Shown piece by piece: positions 17,092 to 27,111 of a stretch of DNA of 64,000 nt. Each line of letters opens with the position of its first letter. Within the stretch, counting starts at the first letter, position 1. The translations under genes and the position numbers were made by a program. A model generated the notes under the pieces. The model made no database searches. It had not been told where the DNA came from and saw nothing but the letters and a program-made list of their open reading frames with translations. This DNA comes from Vibrio tasmaniensis 1F-187 (GTDB lineage Bacteria; Pseudomonadota; Gammaproteobacteria; Enterobacterales; Vibrionaceae), in the NCBI RefSeq assembly GCF_000272405.2, contig NZ_AJZM02000410.1, positions 1 through 64,000 on the forward strand, in the 5' to 3' direction.

Positions 17092-18216
17092 CTACTCTGC
17101 GGTTACGTTAGAGAGTTCAGCGCCTTGTTCAACAGCAATCACAGAATCACCATCACGCACAAACCCTTGGCCTACAGTTATAATATCAACTCGCTGACCT
17201 AACCCTGTGAGCCAAACTCCATCTTGTTCTGCCTTTACTAGCTGAATACCTACAAATTTCACGGTTGGTGAGTCATCGACTGAAACCAAAGTTTTGACCC
17301 CAAGATTACCGGCCTCATCCAGAGCCAGCATCGCAGGTGTTATCTTGATAGCATCACTTGTTTCTAGGTTGAGTGTTACTTCAGCACTGACACCGGCAGG
17401 TAACAGGCCATCGGAGTTATCGATTTCAATCTCAATTGGGAAGGTATTGGTTGAGGCTGAAGAGATTCGAGAAACATAACGCAGACGACCTTCCGCTTCT
17501 TCTCTCCCTAACAGGCGAACCAAAGCGGATTGATTGACTAACAAATGCTGGATATGACGTTCACTGACATCGGCTTCGATGACCAGAGGGTCAAGATCAA
17601 TCACACCCGCAACCGGATCGCCGACGCCTACGAAATCGCCAAGCTCAACCATCAAGTCTTGAACCACACCGGAGAAAGGCGATGTGATGACTGTATTTTT
17701 TAGAGCCAGTTCAGCATTACGCTTCATAGCCTTCGCTTCAGTTAACGAAGCCTCAGCTGTGGTGTAGGCTATCTCGCCTTGCAGCCCTCTTTTTTTCAGC
17801 GACTGCGCCGCTTTGAATTCCTTCTGCTTCAAGCGATATAAAGCAGAAGCTCGCTCTAGCTGAATCTCTAAGTCACCTTTATCTATCTGAGCAATGGCTT
17901 GCCCTACTTTAACGGTATCGCCTTTCACAACGTTCAACCTAACAATCTTGCCCGCGACTTCCGCTCCCAATCGAGCATGCCTATCGGGTGCTGTGCGACC
18001 ATAAAGATCTATGGTTTTAAAGGTGGGGGATGAAGTGAATGTTTGAAAGGAAACCTTAGCCAACGGAATTTCTGTCGCTTTTTTTTCTGGCGACTCTTCC
18101 GCTTGCCCCACTCCTAAACCAAGCCAAATCGACAACAGTACAACTAGAACCAGAGAAACCAACCACGGCTGCTTCAGTTTCTGAAAAAATGGAGAGTTAG
18201 AAAATAGAGTGGGCAT
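17092..18216 (-). CDS. RND efflux periplasmic adaptor (membrane fusion protein)
   Basis: A 374-residue AcrA/HlyD-type adaptor. An N-terminal TM anchor (about 18-38) has no lipobox. It is followed by a split lipoyl domain (GAEVAGKIVRLNVVKGD and ITSPFSGVVQDLMVELGD), a short alpha-hairpin between them, a beta-barrel and a membrane-proximal domain. It bridges the permease encoded 10 nt downstream to an outer-membrane channel. The ATG at 18216 is preceded by AAAGGA. Confidence 0.92.
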   Translation of the reverse strand: MPTLFSNSPFFQKLKQPWLVSLVLVVLLSIWLGLGVGQAEESPEKKATEIPLAKVSFQTFTSSPTFKTIDLYGRTAPDRHARLGAEVAGKIVRLNVVKGDTVKVGQAIAQIDKGDLEIQLERASALYRLKQKEFKAAQSLKKRGLQGEIAYTTAEASLTEAKAMKRNAELALKNTVITSPFSGVVQDLMVELGDFVGVGDPVAGVIDLDPLVIEADVSERHIQHLLVNQSALVRLLGREEAEGRLRYVSRISSASTNTFPIEIEIDNSDGLLPAGVSAEVTLNLETSDAIKITPAMLALDEAGNLGVKTLVSVDDSPTVKFVGIQLVKAEQDGVWLTGLGQRVDIITVGQGFVRDGDSVIAVEQGAELSNVTAE

Positions 18217-18240
18217 AGCAAATCCTTTTGTCCGATGTGA

Positions 18241-18486
18241 TTAAGGCGCGTTAATTAGCTTAACACCGTCATATGCAACATCCTGATGCACAGAGGTAAC
18301 TTTAACAGACCCACAGCCAACGAAGTTGGACGCTATCGACAGTTTAAAAAATATGGCGTTTACTATAAAGCAAATGAATAAAGTGGAGCTTAAGCATAAC
18401 CACCCAAAATAACCTTGGCGTACATGCCTAGAATAAGTCGACTTACTGTCTGTTTTGTATGGTGTATTTTTTACAAACAAAAACAC
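18241..18486 (-). CDS. Doubtful 81-residue membrane or lipoprotein ORF
   Basis: An open frame ending 24 bp before the efflux adaptor. It has one hydrophobic stretch (FGWLCLSSTLFICFIVNAIF) and then a possible weak lipobox (NFVGC) followed by a polar tail. Against it: the only start is a GTG inside the erpA terminator, and no ribosome site is visible. It could be a small lipoprotein of the efflux operon with an unusual start, or chance. It is the only coding candidate in the 337-bp gap 18217-18553. Confidence 0.25.
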   Translation of the reverse strand: MFLFVKNTPYKTDSKSTYSRHVRQGYFGWLCLSSTLFICFIVNAIFFKLSIASNFVGCGSVKVTSVHQDVAYDGVKLINAP

Positions 18487-18506
18487 CGAGCATTGGCTCG
18501 GCGTTT
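18479..18506 (-). terminator. erpA terminator
   Basis: On the minus strand, stem AAACGCCGAGC/GCTCGGTGTTT with one G-T pair and loop CAAT, then a T run. It lies about 48 nt past the erpA stop. Confidence 0.88.
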
Positions 18507-18553
18507 AAAATATTTCTAATGTAGCTTTCCGTTCAAGCTACCTTTCGTGCACG

Positions 18554-18895
18554 CTAAACGCTAAATGATGCGCCACAACCACATGTTGTTGTCGCGTTCG
18601 GGTTGTTCACAAAGAAACGTGCGCCTTCTAGGCCTTCAGTGTAATCAACCATGCCGCCCATTAAGTACTGTAGGCTCATTGGGTCAACAACCAGCGTCAC
18701 ACCGCTATTTACAATGGTAGTGTCGCCATCATTTACTTTTTCATCAAATGTGAAGCCGTACTGGAAGCCACTACAACCGCCGCCTGTAATGTATACACGC
18801 AGTTTTAGCTCTGGGTTTTCTTCTTCAGCAATTAGCGTTTGTACGCGGGTAGCTGCTGCATCAGAAAAGGACAATGGGATATTTACTTCGCTCAC
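18554..18895 (-). CDS. erpA: ErpA, A-type Fe-S cluster carrier
   Basis: A 113-residue protein that delivers Fe-S clusters to isoprenoid (IspG/IspH) and other enzymes. The three cluster-binding cysteines are visible as GGGCSGFQY and the terminal CGCGASFSV. The start chosen is GTG at 18895. GAGAGG sits 5 nt upstream and the N-terminus then reads (V/M)[14 protein letters not shown], matching Vibrio and E. coli ErpA; an upstream start would add 11 unrelated residues. It is divergent from hemL. Confidence 0.95.
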   Translation of the reverse strand: MSEVNIPLSFSDAAATRVQTLIAEEENPELKLRVYITGGGCSGFQYGFTFDEKVNDGDTTIVNSGVTLVVDPMSLQYLMGGMVDYTEGLEGARFFVNNPNATTTCGCGASFSV

Positions 18896-19191
18896 GACAA
18901 CCTCTCTTACCTGTGTCAAAAACAACATGATACAAATCTAAATCGAGACCATAGTTGTTGAGTATTTTCTTATATTCTGGTGATTATCTAATACCTGACT
19001 GAAACGTTCAAGTATTCACCACAGGATCGTTCCTTTTACTGCTGTAAACTCGCTAATATCTGACAATTAAAACGCGTAACCACACAAAACAACCAGATTC
19101 GGGTGATTATATCAGCGAAGGCATTCCTAGTTGGATTCCGGATAGGTACAATGCGTGCCAATTGGTCCGACAGTCAAAAGAGGATATATCA

Positions 19192-20487
19192 ATGACCAAA
19201 TCAGCAGAGCTGTACGAAAAAGCACAGCAAACTATTCCTGGTGGCGTAAACTCTCCAGTTCGTGCATTCAATGGCGTAGGTGGTTCTCCTATCTTCGTTG
19301 AACGCGCTGATGGCCCACTTATTTTTGATGCTGATGGTAAAGCATATATCGATTACGTTGGCTCTTGGGGTCCAATGATCCTTGGTCACAACCACGTTGT
19401 TATTCGTGACGCTGTTATTGCAGCAGCTCAACGCGGCCTTAGCTTTGGTGCTCCAACCGAAACTGAAATCAAGATGGCTGAACTTGTATCTGAGATGGTT
19501 CCATCAATGGAACAGCTGCGTATGGTGAGCTCAGGTACAGAAGCAACAATGAGTGCGATTCGTCTCGCTCGTGGCTTTACTGGTCGTGACAAAATCCTTA
19601 AGTTTGAAGGTTGTTACCACGGTCACGCAGACAGCCTACTTGTAAAAGCAGGTTCTGGCGCACTGACTTTAGGTCAACCAAGCTCTCCAGGCGTACCGGC
19701 TGATTTTGCGAAACTAACGCTAACTGCAACTTTCAATAATCTAGATTCAGTACGTGAAATCTTCGCAGCAAACAAAGGTGAGATCGCGTGTATCATCGTT
19801 GAGCCTGTCGCGGGCAACATGAACTGTATCCCACCAGTAGAAGGCTTCCACGAAGGTCTACGTGAGATCTGTGATCAAGAAGGTGCATTGCTAATCTTTG
19901 ATGAAGTAATGACAGGTTTCCGCGTTGCTGAAGGTTGTGCTCAGGCTTACTACAACATCAAGCCAGACTTAACGTGTCTTGGTAAAGTGATTGGCGGCGG
20001 CATGCCAGTGGGTGCTTTTGGTGGTCGTAAAGACGTGATGCAATACATCGCACCAACGGGGCCTGTTTACCAAGCAGGTACGCTTTCAGGTAACCCTGTT
20101 GCAATGGCTGCTGGCTACGCATGTTTGAATCTTCTAAGAGAAGAAGGCAACGAAAAGCGTCTAGCGTCTAAAACTAAGCAGTTGGCAAATGGCTTCAAGC
20201 AACTTGCTGACAAGCACGGCATCCCTATGCTAGTTCACCAAGTTGGCGGTATGTTTGGTTTCTTCTTCACAGACCAAGAAACGGTAACGTGCTACGAAGA
20301 TGTAACTAAGTGTGATGTAGAACGCTTCAAGCGCTTCTTCCATCTAATGTTAGATCACGGTGTTTACCTTGCACCTTCAGCATTCGAAGCAAGCTTTACT
20401 TCTCTTGCTCATGGTTCAAAAGAACTGGATGCAACACTAGAAGCTGCTGACCGCTCTCTTGCGATCATTGCTGCTGAAAGCAAATAA
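19192..20487 (+). CDS. hemL: HemL, glutamate-1-semialdehyde 2,1-aminomutase
   Basis: A 431-residue PLP enzyme that makes 5-aminolevulinate in the C5 heme pathway. The PLP lysine lies in [16 protein letters not shown], and the DEVMTGFR motif carries the PLP-contacting Asp. The start chosen is the ATG at 19192 (MTKSAELY) with AGAGGA upstream; an in-frame extension of 10 residues has no family match. It is divergent from erpA and followed by a strong terminator. Confidence 0.96.
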   Translation: MTKSAELYEKAQQTIPGGVNSPVRAFNGVGGSPIFVERADGPLIFDADGKAYIDYVGSWGPMILGHNHVVIRDAVIAAAQRGLSFGAPTETEIKMAELVSEMVPSMEQLRMVSSGTEATMSAIRLARGFTGRDKILKFEGCYHGHADSLLVKAGSGALTLGQPSSPGVPADFAKLTLTATFNNLDSVREIFAANKGEIACIIVEPVAGNMNCIPPVEGFHEGLREICDQEGALLIFDEVMTGFRVAEGCAQAYYNIKPDLTCLGKVIGGGMPVGAFGGRKDVMQYIAPTGPVYQAGTLSGNPVAMAAGYACLNLLREEGNEKRLASKTKQLANGFKQLADKHGIPMLVHQVGGMFGFFFTDQETVTCYEDVTKCDVERFKRFFHLMLDHGVYLAPSAFEASFTSLAHGSKELDATLEAADRSLAIIAAESK

Positions 20488-20524
20488 TCGAAAGCACTTT
20501 ATAAGTCGCTAACCGATTGAATTT

Positions 20525-20551
20525 AGGGCTGCATTAGATGCAGCCCTTTTT
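20525..20551 (+). terminator. hemL terminator
   Basis: Stem AGGGCTGCAT/ATGCAGCCCT with a 3-nt loop and a T run, starting about 38 nt after the hemL stop. Confidence 0.9.
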
Positions 20552-20628
20552 AATACATCACGCTCGTTAACCACAAATATGACAGATTATTTACCCTTCG
20601 ATTAAGGCTAAAACTGAACTAAAAACGT

Positions 20629-20754
20629 CTAACGTTCCCAGAAAAGAAAAACCAACAACATCAGCGTACCTAGGAACATTCTGAACCAAGGGAGCTCTTT
20701 TTTTATTTGCTGTTCTTCGTCTTGGCATTTCTTATCTTTATTACAGCATCCCAT
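20629..20754 (-). CDS. 41-residue cysteine-containing single-TM microprotein
   Basis: ATG at 20754 is preceded by a strong AGGAG 8 nt upstream. The peptide starts MGCCNKDKKCQDEEQQIKKE and continues into a hydrophobic segment (FLGTLMLLVFLF) ending WER. Three Cys cluster in the first 10 residues, followed by a charged helix and then one TM helix. The good ribosome site, clean composition and isolation between hemL and the PerM-like gene support a real gene. I do not recognise its function; the Cys cluster could bind metal. Confidence 0.7.
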   Translation of the reverse strand: MGCCNKDKKCQDEEQQIKKELPWFRMFLGTLMLLVFLFWER

Positions 20755-20830
20755 TATCAAAACTCCTCATTGCTAACTCTCTGTTTTGCAGCCATTATAA
20801 ACTCAGAACGCAAATATAGAGACCATTAAC

Positions 20831-21916
20831 GTGTCAGAAAAACTCAAAATCAACACCAGCCACTGGGTGATCATCATTGCCCTACTTGCGGCGGCTTATG
20901 CTTGTTACTTGCTTATCGAGCCTTATGTAAATTCCATAGTAATGGCATTCATCATCTCGTTGCTGATGTTTCCAATTCACGAATGGCTTGAAAAAAAGAT
21001 ACCGAATAAAGAGAACGTAGTCTCTCTGCTGTCTTGTGTGATCCTGACTTTCATTATTGTTATCCCTTTATTGGCAGTATTTGCAGCAATTGTTCAGCAA
21101 GGCTCTCTGTTCTCTCAGAACACCTACCAATGGGTAACACACGGCGGTATTCAGACTCTGTTTGCACACCCACTTGTGGTCAAAGCGCTGTCGTTTGTGA
21201 ATAACTACCTGCCTTTCGACAACATTGAGCCCCAAGCCATCGCACAGAAAGTCGGAGAATTCGCGACAAGTTTTGGTTCTAAACTGGTTGGTATCAGTGC
21301 GAAAATCCTTGGTGATGCGACCAACTTCTTAATGGATTTCTTCTTGATGCTGTTTGTTCTGTTCTTCTTATTAAGAGATCACGACAAAATCATCAGTGTG
21401 GTTCGTCATATTCTTCCGCTATCTCGTAGCCAAGAAGACAAGCTCCTCACTGAGATTGAGCAAGTTTCTAAGTCTGCCGTTATGGGCTCATTCTTAACCG
21501 CAATAGCGCAAGGTTTTGCGGGTGGTTTAGGTATGTGGATTGCTGGTTTCCCTGGGTTGTTCTGGGGCACCATGATGGGCTTTGCCTCTTTCATCCCAGT
21601 GGTCGGTACTGCTCTAATCTGGATCCCAGCCGCAACCTACTTATTCCTAACCGGTGATACCACGTGGGCAATTTTCCTAACGGTTTACTGTATCGCGATT
21701 GTGGGCTCAATAGACAACCTACTGCGCCCGCTGCTGATGCAAGGTAGTGCAGGCATGAATACCCTAATGATCTTCTTCTCACTGTTGGGTGGTATTCAAC
21801 TTTTTGGCCTAATTGGTCTTATCTACGGCCCACTGATCTTTGCTATTACTATCGTTCTTTTCAATATTTACGATGAAGAGTTTAAAGACTTTTTAAACCA
21901 GCAAGACAAGAGTTGA
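20831..21916 (+). CDS. AI-2E/PerM-family membrane protein
   Basis: A 361-residue inner-membrane protein with about 7-8 TM segments, of the family typed by E. coli YdiK, PerM and TqsA. Family features include the N-terminal TM pair (HWVIIIALLAAAYACYLLI), the central FLLRDHDKI stretch and the C-terminal GGIQLFGLIGLIYGPLIFA motif. Some members export autoinducer-2 and others act as Na+/H+ antiporters, so the substrate cannot be given. It starts with GTG at 20831 and is followed by a hairpin terminator. Confidence 0.85.
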   Translation: MSEKLKINTSHWVIIIALLAAAYACYLLIEPYVNSIVMAFIISLLMFPIHEWLEKKIPNKENVVSLLSCVILTFIIVIPLLAVFAAIVQQGSLFSQNTYQWVTHGGIQTLFAHPLVVKALSFVNNYLPFDNIEPQAIAQKVGEFATSFGSKLVGISAKILGDATNFLMDFFLMLFVLFFLLRDHDKIISVVRHILPLSRSQEDKLLTEIEQVSKSAVMGSFLTAIAQGFAGGLGMWIAGFPGLFWGTMMGFASFIPVVGTALIWIPAATYLFLTGDTTWAIFLTVYCIAIVGSIDNLLRPLLMQGSAGMNTLMIFFSLLGGIQLFGLIGLIYGPLIFAITIVLFNIYDEEFKDFLNQQDKS

Positions 21917-21968
21917 TCAACTGTTCAGCAACTTGGTTGCCGAACCCGTATTAAACACTTCAAGCTTT

Positions 21969-22002
21969 GGGCGGATTATGCGAAAATCCGCCCTCATTTT
22001 TT
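21969..22002 (+). terminator. Terminator between the PerM-like gene and rsmC
   Basis: Stem GGGCGGATT/AATCCGCCC with a 7-nt loop, then TCATTTTTT. It ends 24 bp before the rsmC ATG, so rsmC transcription must start close by or read through. Confidence 0.88.
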
Positions 22003-22026
22003 GCTAACGATTCAATAGAGTGTCCT

Positions 22027-23049
22027 ATGTCAGCTTATATTGCCCCAAGCCAAATTGCTGAGCGCCAACTTGCCTACTTTGAAGGCAAACATGTTTTAGT
22101 TGCCGGTGAGGCTGAAGACTTATTCCCTGTTGAATTAGCGAAACATTGTGAATCAGTCACCGTGTTTACTTCTAATTACAGCTACTACCGTCAATTAGAA
22201 GGCAGCAACACCATCCAACGTTTTTATGGTGCGGAATTTACCGAAGAGACCAAAGCCGATTTAGTGATGCTGTACTGGCCAAAGGCCAAAGCGGAAGCGG
22301 AATTTCTGCTGGCGATGTTATTTGCCAAGCTAGGTAAAGATACCGAGATTGTCGTAGTTGGCGAAAATCGTTCAGGTGTTAAAAGTATCGAGAAGATGTT
22401 CACTCCTTACGGCAAAGTCGTGAAATACGATTCAGCGCGTCGTTGTTCTTTCTACTGGGGTCAATGCTTCGAGCAACCACCAGCCTTCAACCTGCAAGAG
22501 TGGTTTAAAACCTACACGGTTAACATTGGTGAGCAATCACTAACCGTGAAAAGTCTTCCAGGCGTCTTCAGTCATGGTCAATTTGATGTTGGTAGCCAAC
22601 TATTACTTGATACCCTGCCAAAACTGAAAGGTAAAGTACTGGATTTCGGTTGTGGTGCAGGCGTATTGGGCGCGGTAATGGCATCTCGTCACCCTGATAT
22701 CGAACTGGAAATGTGCGACATCAGTGCATTTGCCGTGGCGTCTAGCCAAGCAACGCTAGAAGCGAATGGTTTAACAGGTAATGTCTTCGCCTCAGATGTC
22801 TACTCTGACACATCAAAAGATTACCAATTCATCATCAGTAACCCACCATTCCATTCTGGTTTGGATACAAGCTACAGTGCGACTGAAACCTTACTTGCTC
22901 AGGCTCCTAACCACATGAAGCGTTCTGGTGAGATGATTATTGTTGCGAACAGTTTTTTAAAATACATTCCAATTATTGAGCAAGCTTTTGGAAAATGCGC
23001 GACTCTAAATAAGACCACCAAATTCGCGATCTATCACGCAAGCAAATAG
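22027..23049 (+). CDS. rsmC: RsmC, 16S rRNA m2G1207 methyltransferase
   Basis: A 340-residue SAM-dependent enzyme that methylates G1207 of 16S rRNA in the 30S subunit. It is a tandem duplication: a degenerate N-terminal domain (about 1-165) and a catalytic C-terminal domain with motif [13 protein letters not shown] and the NPPFHSG catalytic motif. The ATG at 22027 ([14 protein letters not shown]) is chosen over an in-frame extension of 20 residues that runs through the upstream terminator. Confidence 0.94.
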   Translation: MSAYIAPSQIAERQLAYFEGKHVLVAGEAEDLFPVELAKHCESVTVFTSNYSYYRQLEGSNTIQRFYGAEFTEETKADLVMLYWPKAKAEAEFLLAMLFAKLGKDTEIVVVGENRSGVKSIEKMFTPYGKVVKYDSARRCSFYWGQCFEQPPAFNLQEWFKTYTVNIGEQSLTVKSLPGVFSHGQFDVGSQLLLDTLPKLKGKVLDFGCGAGVLGAVMASRHPDIELEMCDISAFAVASSQATLEANGLTGNVFASDVYSDTSKDYQFIISNPPFHSGLDTSYSATETLLAQAPNHMKRSGEMIIVANSFLKYIPIIEQAFGKCATLNKTTKFAIYHASK

Positions 23050-23266
23050 CCTATCTAACACAGCGCAGGGTCAATATCTGCGCTGTCTGTTCATATTTCT
23101 ATCAAAAGCCCATAAAAATGAGCTTTTGCACACGCTTTAAATACCACTTACTTGTCAAAGTAAAAAAACTCGTTAATTTCGTTAAATTGGAACCCGTTAA
23201 TTCTATTCTCTGTACTTGTTTTCATCCCTTTCAAGCAGTACATCAAAGAAAAGTAGTACCCAATTT

Positions 23267-26200
23267 ATGTTTAGATTCTATCGTAAGCAGAAGTTTAAGC
23301 GCCTTCAAAATACCCTAATGCTGGCATTTCTTGTCCTTAGTATTACCCCAGTAACACTTATCGCGATATTTTTCCTCCAATCGCACAGTCAGGATCTTCA
23401 GGAACAAAGTACTTCGCACCTTGTTTCCGTCCGTGATACTAAACAGCAGCAAATTGTCGATTACCTACAAGCTCAAGAATCCCAAGTGATGGGTTTTGTT
23501 CGCTCAGAGCTTGCCAATGCCAGTGGCGGACGATTCTATGGTTTGATCAATGCATTCCAACGCCTCGGCTTAGACATTGACGAAGCACGCGCTAATGCGC
23601 AGCAACGCTACATTCAAGGATCGGGCGATCAAATCAAAACATCGATTCTTCCTGAATCCAGCAGCTACATAGGAAGTGAGCGTTATCGCCTATTGCACAA
23701 GCGCTACCACAACTCTTATTTAGAGCTGCTTAAGCGTTCAGATTTTGACGACATTTTATTAGTCGACATTAACGGTAACATCGCTTATTCAGTTTTTAAG
23801 CGCGATGACTACGGCACCAACTTGCTGACTGGTAAGTACAAAGATGCAAACCTCGGCAAAACCTTTCAACGCCTGGAAAAGGACGTAAAAGACAAACGCA
23901 AATCCAACGAAGACTACACGCCGGTTATCGTTTCTGACTTTAAAGACGAAAATGGTAAACAGACCGCATGGTTAGGCGCACCTATCGTTCAACAGGGCTA
24001 CCTACACAGTTACGCCATGTTTAGACTACCCATCAATGGTATTACTAAGCTTATTGCCGATCTCAACAAGAGTTCGAATATTCAAACCTTGCTTGTCGGC
24101 GATGATCATCTGCCACGTAGCCTTGCCCATTCACAAGAGTCGATTAATCTGAGTTTAGATGTTGTTGATAAAGCTCTGGCCGGAGAAACGGCCGTTGGCA
24201 CCTTCGACAACGCTCAGGATCAAGCGATCATCGCTGCATATACTCCAATTGAGCTCAAATATGCGACTTGGGCACTGGTCGTCGAGCTTCCAGAGAAAGA
24301 AGCGTTTGCCCGTATTCATCAGTTAGAAAAGATCTTTGTGATCGTGATGTTGACGGCGATTATTCTTGTATTTGTCGCATCCCATTATCTGTCTAACTTC
24401 ATCACATCACCGTTACTCAAGCTCACATGGGCAGCAGAGAAAGTCTCTGCGGGTGACCTTGATGAAACCATGATTAATACCGAACGAAAAGATGAGATAG
24501 GCCGCCTCGCAGTAAGCTTCGAAAGAATGCAACGTTCGATTCGTGAAAAGATGCTGCTCATTAAGAGCCAAAATGATGAGCTTGAGGACAACCTTAAGAC
24601 CATTCAAAAACAAAATGAAGAGTTGCAACTGGCCAACAAACTTAAAGATGAATTCTTAGCAACAACATCACACGAATTGAGAACGCCATTACATGGCATG
24701 GTAGGTATCGCTGAAGCGCTAATATCTGGTGCAAACGGTCCTATTCCTGCCAACCAGAAGTACCAGTTGGATATCATCATCAATAGTGGCCAGAGATTGG
24801 CAACACTGGTCGATGATCTACTTGATTACCACAAAATGCGCTACGGCAGTTTAGACATAAATAAATCTGCTGTTGATTTATCTGCTGCTACCAGCTTGGT
24901 ACTAGAATTGTCTCATCATCTGTTGGGCAATAAGCCAATCCGAATTATTAACCAAGTACCCAGTGACTTAGGGTTGGTTTCGTCCGATCCTCAACGATTA
25001 GAACAAGTGATGTATAACTTGGTCGGCAATGCCATCAAGTACACATCAGAAGGTAAAATTGTTATCTCAGCAAGCGTTATCGACGAGAACATTCGTGTAC
25101 AAGTTGTTGATACAGGCCAAGGCATACCTGCTGAATACTTAGAACACATCTTTGAACCACTGATTCAAGCAGGACAAGACTCAAGTAACTATCGCCAAGG
25201 TGCAGGGCTTGGGTTGTCGATAAGTCGTCAACTGATTGAACTGATGGGCGGTTCACTGTACGTAAGTAGCCAACCAATGCTTGGCACGACGTTCAGCTTT
25301 ACCCTGCCTTTAGCCACCCAAGAAGAATTGGATAACTACAGTGATTCAGGAAGCTATTCACACTTCCAAGCGCCAGATTTAATTGATAACAGCCAACAAG
25401 AAAATAGTGTTATCAGTGAAGATCCAGACGGTCCGTTACTGGTTATCGCCGACGATGAACCAGTAAATTTACGCGTGCTAGACAGTTTCTTGAAATTGGA
25501 AGGTTATCGAGTGCGCACCGCATGTGACGGCCCAGAAACCATTGAACTGATTGAGAAAGAGAAGCCAGAGTTACTTCTGCTCGATATTATGATGCCAGGT
25601 ATGAGTGGCTATCAGGTGTGTGAAGCTCTGCGTAAGCAATACGATCATGCACAGTTGCCAATCATCATGCTCACAGCTCTTAATCAAGCAGAAGACCGTG
25701 TTCGTGGCTTTGAAGCTGGTGCCAACGATTACTTGTCTAAACCGTTCAACAAACAAGAGCTGGCGGCGCGAATTACGGCTCACTTATCAGCAAGTAAAGC
25801 TGAGCAAAGGCGTCTTGAGAATGATCAATTGCAACTGGAGCTTAAACACAGAGCCATGGTTGAAGCGAACCTGCTAGAAACTCAAGGGCGCTTGCTAGAG
25901 CAGCTAGAATCAGCCCCTGAGGCCATCATCTGTATTCGTGATGACCAACGAATTCGATTTGCCAACGAAGCTGCAGCAAAACTATTTAGGCGCGGGCAAG
26001 AGCAGCTTAAACGCTCTATGGCCGATGAGATCATTGCGCCTAAATACCTTAAGGTGGAACAAGCTCACTACTGTGGTGATATTGACATCTATATAGACGA
26101 CACTCGTCAGCGAATACCAAGTGATATCCTTAAGCTACCTGAAGGCTCAGGGCTCGACACCATGTATATCTTTAATGTTGGTGGTGGGGTTAACTCAAAC

Positions 26201-26656
26201 CGAGTCAATAACCTTGAAACGGCGGTTGAGGCACTTTCAAGCTACGCCTTTGAGGGTGACAAAGATAAACTTCAACAACTGAAAGAGCTTGGCGGTGAAT
26301 TTACTCGCCTTGCAGATAAAGCAACCGGTGAAGGTAAAAACAAACAAGAGCTGATGCGTGAAGTACTGGTCGATGTCATGACTAGTGCCATCATCTACTG
26401 GGAGTCTGTTACAGGGGAAACCAAGTTTGCCTTCGCAGAGAAGAGTGGCTTGTGGCGCGTCTACCTAGACCGCAGTACCCTGCAAACTAGAACGCTAGAC
26501 AAATATCTACGTGTAGAAACTCTACCGAAAACGCCTCGCTGGCGAACGGTACTGAGCTCTATCGAGTTTATACTTGAGCACTGTAAAGAACAGACACCTG
26601 AAAGAACTCATATTGAGACCCTAAGGGATAAGCTACAAAAACTACTGACCAGTTAG
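23267..26656 (+). CDS. chiS: ChiS, membrane chitin-responsive regulator (hybrid kinase fold)
   Basis: A 1129-residue inner-membrane regulator. Order: TM1 (16-37), a periplasmic sensor, TM2 (355-377), HAMP, HisKA with His469 in TSHELRTPLHG, HATPase (YNLVGNAIKYT, DTGQGIP, GAGLGLSIS), REC with Asp773 in LLDIMMPG, a PAS-like segment (about 868-940) and a C-terminal helical domain. The start at 23267 gives His469, exactly the V. cholerae ChiS number. In V. cholerae ChiS binds the periplasmic chitooligosaccharide protein and directly activates the chb operon through its C-terminal DNA-binding domain without needing kinase activity. It lies directly upstream of that operon here. An in-frame TTG would add 17 residues. 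Confidence 0.93.
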   Translation: MFRFYRKQKFKRLQNTLMLAFLVLSITPVTLIAIFFLQSHSQDLQEQSTSHLVSVRDTKQQQIVDYLQAQESQVMGFVRSELANASGGRFYGLINAFQRLGLDIDEARANAQQRYIQGSGDQIKTSILPESSSYIGSERYRLLHKRYHNSYLELLKRSDFDDILLVDINGNIAYSVFKRDDYGTNLLTGKYKDANLGKTFQRLEKDVKDKRKSNEDYTPVIVSDFKDENGKQTAWLGAPIVQQGYLHSYAMFRLPINGITKLIADLNKSSNIQTLLVGDDHLPRSLAHSQESINLSLDVVDKALAGETAVGTFDNAQDQAIIAAYTPIELKYATWALVVELPEKEAFARIHQLEKIFVIVMLTAIILVFVASHYLSNFITSPLLKLTWAAEKVSAGDLDETMINTERKDEIGRLAVSFERMQRSIREKMLLIKSQNDELEDNLKTIQKQNEELQLANKLKDEFLATTSHELRTPLHGMVGIAEALISGANGPIPANQKYQLDIIINSGQRLATLVDDLLDYHKMRYGSLDINKSAVDLSAATSLVLELSHHLLGNKPIRIINQVPSDLGLVSSDPQRLEQVMYNLVGNAIKYTSEGKIVISASVIDENIRVQVVDTGQGIPAEYLEHIFEPLIQAGQDSSNYRQGAGLGLSISRQLIELMGGSLYVSSQPMLGTTFSFTLPLATQEELDNYSDSGSYSHFQAPDLIDNSQQENSVISEDPDGPLLVIADDEPVNLRVLDSFLKLEGYRVRTACDGPETIELIEKEKPELLLLDIMMPGMSGYQVCEALRKQYDHAQLPIIMLTALNQAEDRVRGFEAGANDYLSKPFNKQELAARITAHLSASKAEQRRLENDQLQLELKHRAMVEANLLETQGRLLEQLESAPEAIICIRDDQRIRFANEAAAKLFRRGQEQLKRSMADEIIAPKYLKVEQAHYCGDIDIYIDDTRQRIPSDILKLPEGSGLDTMYIFNVGGGVNSNRVNNLETAVEALSSYAFEGDKDKLQQLKELGGEFTRLADKATGEGKNKQELMREVLVDVMTSAIIYWESVTGETKFAFAEKSGLWRVYLDRSTLQTRTLDKYLRVETLPKTPRWRTVLSSIEFILEHCKEQTPERTHIETLRDKLQKLLTS

Positions 26657-26689
26657 CTCTGAAGTAAGCTCAAGCTACTGTAAATAATG

Positions 26690-26714
26690 AAGCCCACCTA
26701 GCGTGGGCTTTTTT
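26690..26714 (+). terminator. chiS terminator
   Basis: Stem AAGCCCAC/GTGGGCTT with a 5-nt loop and T run, about 34 nt after the chiS stop. Confidence 0.88.
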
Positions 26715-27014
26715 GTGAATATCGTACGCGACCAAAGGACAATGACGTCGATTCAAACACACTTCTTTTACGGCATTAAACAAGCAAAATGACACGTTAC
26801 TCAATCTTAAACAATCACCAGTTCAGTTACTATTTTGAGCCTTATTCTTGGCTGAATTTCACATTCCTCCGGCTATTTGTTGCAGTTTGAGAAGCGAGTC
26901 ACAACAGAACGGCAGATTTAATTTTCTAGAAAAATTTAACGTAAAATAGGTAAGTGACCGAGATCTACAATTACATCACAGTAAGATAAGCCCCTATAAT
27001 TAAAAGTCAAAAAG

Positions 27015-27026
27015 GTTAGTAATCAC
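27015..27026. promoter_or_regulatory. SlmA-binding-like site
   Basis: GTTAGTAATCAC agrees with the E. coli SlmA consensus GTGAGTACTCAC at 10 of 12 positions. In V. cholerae the nucleoid-occlusion factor SlmA is a direct co-activator of the chb promoter with ChiS, so the site is in a meaningful place. Confidence 0.5.
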
Positions 27027-27055
27027 TTACAAGAGACCGCCACCACAAAACCAAA

Positions 27056-27071
27056 TGCGAGTCACATCACC
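27056..27071. promoter_or_regulatory. CRP-like site
   Basis: TGCGAGTCACATCACC agrees with TGTGA-N6-TCACA at 8 of 10 fixed positions. It lies between the SlmA-like site and the direct repeats, which would suit catabolite control of chitin use. Confidence 0.4.
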
Positions 27072-27111
27072 TTAACAATTGCGCACAAAAAACCACCAAA
27101 GCAAGCTATTT

